Translations under genes and position numbers: made by a program
In this document: positions 55,084 through 64,000 of the stretch, piece after piece
Layout of the letters: each line of letters starts with the position of its first letter
How positions within the stretch are numbered: the stretch's first letter is position 1
Assembly: GCA_001179505.1 (NCBI GenBank)
Contig: CDMY01001019.1
Location: forward strand, 159,630 to 223,629
DNA: 64,000 nt
DNA from: Vitrella brassicaformis
Lineage: Eukaryota > Sar > Vitrellaceae
Reading direction: 5' to 3'
The notes under the pieces: model-generated
The model's database searches: none
Told to the model about the DNA's origin: nothing
What the model saw: the letters and a program-made list of their open reading frames with translations, nothing else

Positions 55084-55349
55084 CGTAGAAATTGCATATC
55101 TTTTTTGATTGTAAAATTCGGTCTAAACATCCGAGAGGTTTAGGGAGAGGTATTGAATGCCTCTCGCGCTTTGGCGCTCCGACTCCTCTAGACACCCGCC
55201 CGTCCTGTGCGGTGCAAAACCCGGAGACAAATGTTACATACATCCACGTGCATGAGACTTGTTGACTACCGGATTATTAAACAAATTCTAACAAATACGA
55301 AAATTGAACAGGATGGTTTTAAAGAAAAACATGATGCTTATCGCTGCTC

Positions 55350-55711
55350 TTAGTATCGACAGGAGTACTGTGCAGCATCAAGGGCGATCTCCTCGTACTT
55401 GCCCACCATCTGCACTCCGGGCTTTGTCGCTGTGAATGTGATACCCCCACAAAAATCGCCAGACACAGCGCTTGGTTTGATCACTCCAGCGTACACGCTG
55501 ATGTCACCCTGTTTGCCGCCGCCCTCCACCTTCTCAGACTTTTGCGTGTTCCTATTGATGATCCACACGGGCCGCTAGAGAAACACGTACATATTGACGA
55601 TTCATAGATTCACAGCTTTCTGCATCCTGTAGTCCTTAGTGGCCTTACCTCGATGGTGAAGCTGGACAAGAGGCAGTGACTGTTTTGTTTGTCGTCAGAT
55701 GGGATATCCAT
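55350..55711 (-). CDS. Small uncharacterised protein (95 aa)
   Basis: Minus exons 55711-55649 and 55574-55350, phase-0 intron (ATCGAG|GTAAGG...CTCTAG|CGGCCC). It starts MDIPSDDKQNSHCLLSSFTI, continues ERPVWIINRNTQKSEKVEGG, GDISVYAGVIKPSAVSGDFC and GGITFTATKPGVQMVGKYEE, and ends QYSCRY. Alternating hydrophobic and polar residues suggest a beta-rich fold. No family recognised. The start is the first in-frame ATG but lies within a CCATCC tract, so this could be the C-terminal part of a longer gene. Confidence 0.5.
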
Positions 55712-57497
55712 CCATCCCTCCCTTCTCTACTATCTAACAACGAACGTAATCCAAGCCCATCTTTGTCCGGTCCCTTCTCTCGTGGGTCTCACCCATCCCT
55801 CTCCCTCTCTCTACTATCTACATCGTGGCTGGCCTTGCTCTACTCGGATGGTGTCAAGCTATCTGTCATCTTCAAGGGCTCTGGAACAGCTTCTTCGTGT
55901 GGGCCATTCTGCGCTGCAGGTCGAGTGTTGTGAGCGGACGCCCCCCGTCACTTTCCAGCTATCGAGCCAATGGAGATCGGCAACCCTGTCGACAAACCGG
56001 CACCGAGGAAGTCATATGGAAGGCATTCTGTGGGCAGCCTTGAATTCCTCATGCCAGGCGGCCGGCTCGGAGGGGGATGGGAGGCGGCTCTAAAGGAGTC
56101 GAGCCGTTCATTCTGACTGAGTAATGTGTACAGGGAGGGTCGACCCACCTGCTTGCTTAGTGAGTGAAGCAGTCACCTGTCTACGCATGTTTATGTATGA
56201 GTGAGTGATCGAGGAGTACAGAGCGGCATCAGAGAGGAGCACAGCACACAACCATCGCCCATTCTCATCGTGTCTCAGTTGCTTATCGCGTGTCTCATTC
56301 ATGTGACAAAGCAATCACCACAAAGCAATCATTTCTGTCAAACAATCAGCCCATCCCGATCACTCTATTCACAAGCAAAATGAACCGCATAAACCAATCA
56401 CTCACTCATCAGCCATCCAAAGCGACCATTTCATGGCTCAAAATGACCGCAAGACACATGAAGCACCCCTCTGTGAAAGAGCGGACCGATGAAAGAGTGA
56501 CTCCACGGAGAAAGACAGACATTTTGATTGTCATCTTCTGAGATGAAGCATTCTCGATTTTGCGACGAAAAAGCGACCTGGCAGTGCGTGACCGAGCTTG
56601 AGCCACGATGACATGAACGGAAGAGCAGCGGCTTCGCGCTTGAAAGGCAGCAAAGGCCCATTGGTGACTCACAGGATGGTCAGCTGAGTCATCTGAGGCA
56701 TCCGATGAGTTCACACAGCACAGAAGTCCGTTTCACGCTGAGAAAAAGTCCGTTTGCCAAGAAAGCGAATTGATCGCTGTCTGTCTGTCTGTCTGTCTGC
56801 TCTCGCCCCCTTTCCCTCTCAAGCACTTCAAAATGTAGGCAGGGAGGTAGGGAAAAACAAATAAACAAACAAACAAAGAGGAAGAGGAAGAGGTTCTGCA
56901 TGTAAGTATGTGTGTGACGTGTTGGCCCTTCCTTCGAGCTCGGGTGGGCGGGTGGTGTCTATGTGTGTGGTGTGTGGTGACTGGTGTGGGGTTGGTTACA
57001 TTGAGAGTGGAGGAGGCCTGCCTGTGGATGTGTGTATATAGAGGAAAGAACGTTGTCTTGCTGCGCGGATAGAGAATTACACATTGAAGTGAAGATCAGC
57101 GTTTGTGTCTGTGTCTTCCGTGTGTCCACATGCATCAGCGGCACTGTTCCATGACACAGCCAGCCAGCCATCCAACCACACAGACACACAGAAACAAACG
57201 AACCACGGCTGAGGTGAAGTGTGACGAAAAGGAGACGACTTGGTGGCTTCCCTCCCCCAGAAGAGCGTGCAGGCAGCCCGGTTGCTAGACATCAGGCATA
57301 GAAGACCATGCCCATAAGTCACGGATCATACAGCCGGCCGATTGTCCAAACATGAATCCCTCATCCCCCTGCGCTGGCTGCAGGGAGGCGACTGCCTTAC
57401 TTACTAATACTGTACATCACGGATAAAGCCCACGCTGACACACAAGGAAGCCACAGACAGACAGACAGACGTCTAGACAGACAGACAGAGACAGAGA

Positions 57498-57532
<35 letters not shown>

Positions 57533-57780
57533 CACTGCCTGTTACGCCTTTGGACGCGACACATCACATGACATGACATGACATGACAAACAGGTAAGAC
57601 ACAGACGGCCCAGGCTTAGCCAGCCAGCCGGTGTCACATGAAAAAAGGACCAAGGCCATCCCTATCGGACGGCACCCACACACACATACATACACAGACA
57701 CAATATGCACCGTTGAACATGAACCAGGGCCCACTTGATCGAAGAAACGGCCCCCTGGGCCTCCATCTGCCGTCGATGGC
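55712..57780. other. Intergenic with repeat family B copy and simple repeats
   Basis: 55790-55830 and 55720-55750 share a CTACTATCTA phrase. 56430-56700 is a copy of repeat family B. (CTGT)n and AGAG tracts lie at 56770-56800 and 57490-57530. No gene with convincing exons. Confidence 0.6.
56430..56700 (+). repeat. Repeat family B, distant copy
   Basis: GCTCAAAATGACCGCAAGA, AAGCACCCCTCTGTGAAAGA and GCGGACCGATGAAA are shared with 37769-37827, and GGCAGCAA.GGC.CATTGGTG with 37974-37990. The same orientation and order are kept. Confidence 0.7.
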
Positions 57781-60105
57781 TCAGTCGTCGTCTCCTCCCG
57801 CCAGGAAGAAGTGGCTAAGGCCGTCTTTGGCGTTCATGCGGAAGGCGGGAGGGCACACCAACCTGACACACACACAGACAGAGACAACACACAAAGGGAT
57901 AAGACATGGCGCGGAGGTTGCAATCGTCTGTTCTGTTTACCTGTCCATGAAGGCGATGAATTCGTGCAAGTACTTGCCGTTGGCCGCCGCCAAGAGGGGC
58001 GCCTTCGAGTTTTTCTGGTGCAGCAGCAGGCGGGCTGTTAGGCGTCTGTGGATGGCGTCGGTGCTCGACCCACGGGCATCCGGCAGTTCCATGCCAATCT
58101 GCGAGAGGACGTCGGCGATCCCCGGCCACTCCTCCTCCTTTGGCACGCCCATGACGCTGAAGATGTCTCGGAGCATGTGGCGGGCATCATTATGGTATGG
58201 AAACAGACTCACACCGAAGGCCGCCTGCCAAATGGACACAGAGAAGAGAGAAGACTCACATGTGATCTCGCCGTGTGTCTGCATGGTGTGTCTCTTGCAC
58301 CCACCTTGAAAGCCGTAGTGGCGACGGACCACATGTCTGTCTTGGCCGTGTTGTGGAGGGTCTCGGGGAAGTTTGTCTCTCTCCCTGCAGCAATGGCGAC
58401 ACACATAGAGGGACAAGAGAACATATGCATCTTCTGTTGTGTGCATATATATATATATGTGTGTGCGTGTATGTGTGTGTGTGTGTCTCGCTCAGTCGGT
58501 CCCTCCCCATATGCATTCAGGCATCCACGCCTTCATACAAGTAGTAAGTTAGTTATGTATGTGTGTAGTCAGTCGAGAGGGGTCCGCCGAGTCAATCAAT
58601 GTCTCAGACGGCCAGCAAGAGCCAAAAGGAGCAAAAGGCAAAAGCCACTGGTGGCGCCTCCCCGTGTGTCGAAAAAAGCCATGCGCCTATCGTACCCAGA
58701 GGGGGTACAATGGCGCTCCCGCGTACGGGATGGACTGTCTTGTGCGTCGGTGGGCTTGTCTGTGTCTGACACACACCGAGTGTGGCTGTGAGGCACACTC
58801 GTGTGTCTGAAGCTTACGTGAAAAGACGGTGTGTCAAGAGACACTTGCCTTTTCACAGCATCGGAAGAGACACTGTCTTGTATTTGTTGCGGCCATCGTG
58901 TCGCTGCGGAAGGAAATTCATCATTCATTAAGGGCTCGACAGGTGCGGCTCGACAAGGGGCGGACGTGTGCATCGACTCAGACAGACGTTCATCCACTAC
59001 ACGATTCTCCTGTCTGTCTGCCTGCCTGCCTGCCTGTCAAGTTGTCTGTCTCTGTCTGCCTGTTTAGGTTGTCTGTCTCCGCCTGTCTGCGAGGCTGTCT
59101 GTCTCCCTGTCTACGAGTCTGTCTTTGTTGGAATCTTGGGATTCTGCTGCTGATCATACGGCTGATCGATGGGATTCTACCTCTGCCAACACGCGTGGTC
59201 AGCAGTGCCATGAGGGCATGGGACATGTAGCGTTAATTCGACACGCCATACATGTACCATTTCATGCCATTCCATTCAGATCGAGCGAGTGCTCACCACA
59301 TAGCAGAGATTGAGTGGCGATTGGCGATTTGCGGCGGTTTGTGTGTCTGAGAGTTTCACCACATCCCCATGCACACGTAAGTCCTCGCTCACCCCATCCA
59401 CCCCACGACACGTCACATAGACGACAGTGCAGTTTGACAAACGGCACGCTATTCCTCACGCAACAACCCATGACCATGCTAGGGAGGGACCGACTCAGCG
59501 AGAGGATGTGTGTACGCATTGGTACGAATATAGAGTGCACTCACCATTGGCTGCAGCAGCCAGTGCCGCCTTGAGATGCACCTCCGGCGCCCGGTGAGAT
59601 GGCGTCTGCATCTCGGTCTCCGTCACTCGACCGGTGTCGGCAACCTCTCGGCTGTTGCCGAAGTCAGCAAGGTTGACAGACGTACGCCCTTCTGTATCAG
59701 ACAAAAGAAGACAGACAGCGTTCCATCCATGTGTGTGCAAGGTGTGAGCGTGGCGAGTGGGGTGTGTGTGTGTATACCTTGGTGCTTGACCAGGATGTTC
59801 TCGGGCTTGAGGTCACAGTGCCACACGCCGTTCTCTTCCAGATGGGCCATCGCAGACAGCAGCTGACGGAGCACCCAGCGCAGCACGGCAGGCGGGAGGC
59901 CAGCGGGGTAGGACTGACACCCTTCGGGGGGCGGGAAGCCGTGAAGCGAGTTGGTATGGGGGGTCCTGACACGAGTCTCGTGAAACACAATAACCAACCA
60001 ACCTGTGTGTGATGTGATGGTGCGTTGAACACAGATCTACAACAGGCCATCCTTCAACCAGCATACATCGGTGAGAGGGGAGATGAGAATACCGAAGAAC
60101 ATCAT
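57781..60105 (-). CDS. Protein-kinase C-lobe protein without N-lobe (putative pseudokinase or truncated kinase)
   Basis: Minus exons 60105-60041, 59965-59778, 59691-59545, 58384-58305, 58224-57941 and 57862-57781; phases close to 281 residues. The C-lobe is intact: WHCDLKPENILVKHQ (catalytic Asp and Asn), NLADFGNSREVA (DFG), SHRAPEVHL (APE) and TAKTDMWSVATTAFK (the F-helix Asp), then a helical C-lobe with HNDARHMLRDIFSVMGVP and HRRLTARLLLHQKN. Only MMFFGILISPLTDVCWLKDG precedes it, which fits the beta5-hinge region; the Gly-rich loop and VAIK lysine are absent. The divergent adenylate kinase begins 95 bp upstream of the ATG, so there is little room for an N-lobe unless exons overlap it. Intron 4 (59544-58385) is about 1.16 kb, far longer than any other here. 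Confidence 0.7.
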
Positions 60106-60199
60106 CTCACCGCGCGCTTCGACCTACCTGAGTTGTGTGTGTTCTGATGGTGTGTTGAACAGATCTCGGCGCGTGAAGAAGCGTTGATTTTTGTATCCA

Positions 60200-61328
60200 A
60201 TGTCTGCGGCCTTCACGAGATCTGCCAAGCTGGTGTTTCTGGGCGCCCCGGGTGCTGGCAAGGGGACGTATGCGACGCGGCTGTGCAAGGCGTGGTCCAT
60301 CCCTCACATATCCACGGGCGACATCATTCGCGCTGAGATCAAGGCGGGATCGGACCTCGGCCGCCAGTTCCAGAGCTACTCCAACACAGGCGCTCTTGTG
60401 CCCGATGAGCTCGTTGTGGCCATTGCAAAGTACGCGTAACACATGTATCTGCTTGCATCAGTGACATACTGATGGTTGATGGACTGTTGGTCTGTCTGTC
60501 TGTATATTTGTGCATGGCATTCAGGAAGCGATTGAGTGCGTCAGATGCGCAAAGGGGATATCTGCTGGACGGCTTTCCCCGCACTGTGCCCCAGGCCGAG
60601 CAGCTTCATCAGTTCGCGCCCCCCACAATGTGCGTCAACATCGCCCTGCCTGACCGATTCCTCATCATGAAACTCGCCGGCAGAAGGGTAGGTATGTCAG
60701 TCCGTGTGCAGAAGTCACAGACAGATAGATACATCCATCCACTGGACTGGTAGATGTGACTGACACACGACGACCTCGCGTCGCTTGCTTGATTCTGTGC
60801 GTGTGCATTCGATCGAGCAGGTGTGCTCTCAGTGCGGGGCGAATTACAACATAGCCGACATTCGCGAAGGCGAGTACGACATGCCCCCACTGCTCCCCAA
60901 ACCGGACGACTGTGACAAAGTCAGTCATTCGGTTGGGGGACAGCGGGAAGAGAATCTGACTGTGTATGTGAATGTATGTCTCTGTGTGTGTGTGTGTCAC
61001 TCGCTCACTTCCTCATTAAACAGTGTCTGGGCAAGCCTGATTTGGTGCAGCGTGACGACGACAAAGAGGAAGTGGTCAAGGAGAGACTGGACGTCTACAA
61101 GAGGGAAACTGCGCCTCTCATCGACTTCTATGACAAACAAGTGGGTGACCCCCCATCCACGAATGGCTGTTCTGTTACGCTCCCTGTCGCTCTCTCTGGA
61201 CGGGTGTCTGTTTGTCTCGTTCTCCTTCATTGCAGAGATTGCTGCTCAACTTTGACGTATACAAGGGCGTAAAGGACCTTCCCAAGCTGCAAGAGCTGAT
61301 CGAGAAGGAACTCGGCAGATTGATGTGA
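60200..61328 (+). CDS. Adenylate kinase with zinc-type LID
   Basis: Exons 60200-60429, 60525-60687, 60821-60919, 61024-61140 and 61236-61328; phases close to 233 residues, normal for the long form. P-loop [22 protein letters not shown]-binding [38 protein letters not shown] beginning [15 protein letters not shown] and, across an exon join, [20 protein letters not shown], then [19 protein letters not shown]. The CxxC...CxxC quartet should bind structural zinc. It catalyses ATP + AMP = 2 ADP. There is no presequence, so probably cytosolic. Confidence 0.95.
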
Positions 61329-62668
61329 ATAGTGAGTGAAACAGGTAGACGCGTTTGTGTTCGTGTGTACGTAGGAAGGCTTGGATTTGTCTGGTCGTTG
61401 TGTGTTCACTTGTGTGGTGCGGCGGGACAGACGTACGAAGACTGTGTGCATCAAGTGTGTGTATGTGCACACACTTGTGGCCATGTATACGTATTCTTCG
61501 CCTCATCCATGTATGGACGGTGGAAGACGAACCGAGTCAGTGGCGGCACCAACCAGCCGGTGTGCCCTCTGTGAAGTGAATTGATGCATCGATCAAGATT
61601 CTTCTTCGTACACAAATCGGGGTTTTGTTGTGTCCCCTCTTCGTCCAGATTAACCCTCACCCACAAAATGCGTTGATCGCCTATTCGAATTCGTCCTTAA
61701 CATAGCACCGGTCCACTCAAGCAAACAAATGCGCTTGCGTATCCATGGAAAGGCTGGTGGAGCACTTGCCACCCAGTCGAAGGACACACCACACTATCCA
61801 CACTACGCTACACACGCAGTTATTCATTGAATGAATGCGACTCACCCGCCTGTTTCATGGTATATGAGTGACACAGTCAGTCAGTTTCAAACGAAAGTCA
61901 TGACTACAGAGAGCCCCGGTCCAAAGAGCTGGCTACCAATGGGGGTTCCTTTTGGATACCCTCCCTCGAAGGACGGTCGTGTCTCACACACCGACGAACA
62001 AACAAATGCCAAAAAACCGTGGACGCGCAAGTGATATCCACGGGGAGCCTTGCAGTTGACGAATCCGAAGAGCAGCCGAGGAAGATGCCCCCTCGGAGAC
62101 ACTCGTGGACTTCGGCGTGCGACGACTCCCGTGCATATTGGTCGGCAGCCCGACGTGGGCAGGACAGACAGTGCCATGATCACTAACCGACGCAAAGCAG
62201 AGACAGACACACGCGCGACAAAGACGACATCGTGGCCTCGACAAGTGAGTAAGTGAGAAAACCAGGTGATCAGTCAACCAAGGGCCCAACAATTGCCCTG
62301 ATGCTGGTCGCCAACTCTGACTAGAGAGACGGAAGCTGCCATGATTGTCGGATGGGATGGATGAAAGAAAGAAGACACATGCTCCCTTCCAAGTCTGCAT
62401 CATGACCATTACACAGACGACATGACCTGTCTTCGGGAGGACGCGCGGCATTCGACCCACGCCCCCAAGGGAGAGGACAGGAAAAGCCGACCAGAGAAGG
62501 ACGAAGAAAGAGGCAGACCCTTGTGGCTGAGTGGACCGAAACGACACGAGAAATACCGAGCGTCGGACAGGGAGGCAACACACTGAGAGCAGATTCGTCT
62601 TCATAACGCCCATGACTCAGAATAATGTGAGCGAGCGTTGCCGTTAGACGTGGGGCGTCACTTCTTCA
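61329..62668. other. Intergenic, no confident gene
   Basis: 61830-62600 has mixed composition and a 209-codon open frame on the minus strand (61984-62613) rich in Cys, Ser and Arg without domain character, so I left it out. No clear repeats apart from short AAAC and CAGA tracts. Confidence 0.5.
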
Positions 62669-64000
62669 ATGTGGTGGTTCACGAGCACCCCGGCTGCCAT
62701 GGCAATTGGCATCGCCCTCTGCCTCTTCGCCTTTTTCACTCGACACACTCTCGCCCAGAAACAGCAGCAGCAGCAGCAGCAGGATAAGTACTTGACCTTC
62801 AGGGAGAGCGGCCTCGCCTACATCCACCCAAGGGAACACGCACAGTGAGCGCCAAACAGAAGAACCGCAAAGGATACACACACTCACCCCGGCGTTTGCA
62901 AGTTGATGCGATGTGGCCTTTGTGTGTGCAGATATGTGTCGCCCTTCACGACCATCGCCCTCCGCCACGGAGAGGTGTTGCTGTCTGATGGCCTGGAGGG
63001 CAAGGTCAAGGTGTCGGCCCGCGACGAGGGGCAAACGGTGCTGTCCTCCGACCAGCGCACCCTCATCTACAAGCCCGCCACACCCAACAAGCCGCTGCCG
63101 CGTGGAGAGCGGGTCACCGTGCTTGTAAAGCCCGGCATCAAGACAGTCAATGGGACCGTGCTGCCAGGTAGATGGACAGGGAGGGGAGTCCGGCCGGGGG
63201 GAAGGGAACGGGGCAACACGCCAGGCTGGTGGTGGCACTCACTCTCTTGGGCGCCTGTGCGTGTGCGTGCATGTGTGTGTGTGCGCGCGTGTGTGTGTGT
63301 GCGAATGCAGGCGTTAAGTGGTCATTCACTGTGTCAGGGAAGGACCCTGATGGTGGCTATCCCGGTGCACGCTTATACGCGGGCAACGACTGGGCCCCAA
63401 TCGAGCCGAGAGGAGATCGCAGCTTTCCCTTTGTTTCCGACGATATTGACGAATCGGAAATCGGCCGATGGCCCCCGAAGGATGCGGCTGGTCAAGTTCC
63501 CCTTCCACCCCCTGTGGCTGACATGGAGGAGGGGTGGTACCAAGCAGCCAACCACACACTCACAGAGAGAGCAGCGTGCACACATCACACGTGAAATGGC
63601 TCACCCGTGCAGGTACGAGGCGCCCTACAACTATTACAAGACCATCCCCGACCATCTGCCGCGGATGCGGGTTCGGGGGAAGCCCAAGTATGATCAGCTT
63701 GCTCCAGGCTATTTCTTCATGTCAAACAAGTAAACTGAGACGACACAAACCGCGTGGGCTGGCTGGTGGATGTATGATGATCCGTGGTGGATGTTGCAGC
63801 ATCTTCGACACGGAACCCTTTGGCCACGTGTGGCACCCAGCAGTGATGGTTGTGGACAACCATGGCGATCTTGTCTATCACGAGTACCTGGGACAGCAGA
63901 ACTCGACGCGGGGAAATGGTGCAAGCGTCATTGAAATGTCGCCGAAGATGGGGCTGCTGGTGCAAAGAATGGGCGGGCTGCTCGAGAAAGACCAACACTT
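62669..64000 (+). CDS. Arylsulfotransferase-like membrane-anchored protein, partial
   Basis: Exons 62669-62844, 62932-63167, 63311-63536, 63613-63729 and 63800 to the window end. It begins with an uncleaved signal-anchor-like MWWFTSTPAAMAIGIALCLF, then a poly-Gln run. A beta-sandwich-like segment follows (SPFTTIALRHGEVLLSDGLE, VLSSDQRTLIYKPATP, RGERVTVLVKPGIKTVNG), then APGYFFMSN and FGHVWHPAVMVVDNHGDLVY followed by HEYLGQQ. An Ig-like N-domain, a GYFF.SN strand and a D..GDLVY propeller blade resemble arylsulfotransferase (ASST/Arylsulfotransferase_2) proteins. These move sulfate groups between phenolic compounds outside the cytosol. The active-site histidines, if any, are beyond the window except possibly in GHVWHP. 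Confidence 0.55.

Noticed and set aside
61984-62613. 209-codon minus-strand frame
   Set aside because: Cys/Ser/Arg-rich with no domain, no promoter or splice support and strong overlap with simple repeats.
1-64000. CRISPR array
   Set aside because: Regular short repeats are microsatellites (GGAT, CTGT, GTGT) without unique spacers, and the DNA is eukaryotic.
1-64000. tRNA or rRNA genes
   Set aside because: I looked for GTTCGA-type T-loops with flanking stems and for rRNA core phrases and found none convincing; a covariance search would settle it.

Overview
This window is nuclear DNA of an intron-rich protist with compact genes. It is GC-rich and carries many short introns (about 55-150 nt) with ends such as GTGAGT/GTACGT/GTGCGT...TGTGTGCAG, so single-frame ORFs badly understate the genes; the models below come from joining exons by reading phase. 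Intergenic DNA and introns are full of (GGAT)n, (CTGT)n and (GT)n tracts. This style, the plant-type telomere-like motif AAACCCTGAACCCTAACCC and the gene content suggest an alveolate; a chromerid such as Vitrella brassicaformis is my best guess (inference only).

Layout. 0-6 kb: a partial DUF429-type RNase H-like protein (minus), then a long MAPKKK-like protein kinase (plus). 6.9-13.4 kb: a small mitochondrially targeted protein diverges from a 20-exon Patched/NPC1-type RND membrane protein. 13.4-16.6 kb: repeats, an orphan C-terminal exon, a small secreted protein and an EF-hand protein resembling EFCAB11. 16.8-23 kb: an ankyrin-type gene with two apparent frameshifts, hairpin-rich repeats and an RRM-like gene. 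23.1-27.1 kb: a SET + PHD chromatin protein. 28.3-31.2 kb: two near-identical copies of a multi-pass membrane protein gene around a 300-N assembly gap. 32.8-39.9 kb: an accessory region with four small secreted proteins, one unrecognised spliced gene and an approximately 840-bp direct repeat. 40.4-53.4 kb: two conserved housekeeping genes in divergent arrangement, a TBC1D23-like Golgi/endosome tethering protein and a very large NEMF/Rqc2 ribosome quality control protein. 53.4-57.7 kb: dispersed repeats and two small minus-strand genes. 57.8-64 kb: a kinase-fold protein lacking an N-lobe, an adenylate kinase, and a partial arylsulfotransferase-like gene running off the end.

There are no operons, and I saw no rRNA, tRNA or CRISPR array. 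Several gene pairs are divergent with short shared upstream regions (809/1132, 7547/7808, 39268/39454, 45084/45586, 60105/60200). The most interesting items are the family of small three-exon secreted proteins scattered at 15-40 kb; the repeated basophilic-site/DGGP linear motif inside the Rqc2 insertion; a TBC1D23 homologue that keeps both catalytic fingers; and two dispersed repeat families, one with coding-like conservation. Exon borders were assigned by eye and need transcript evidence.
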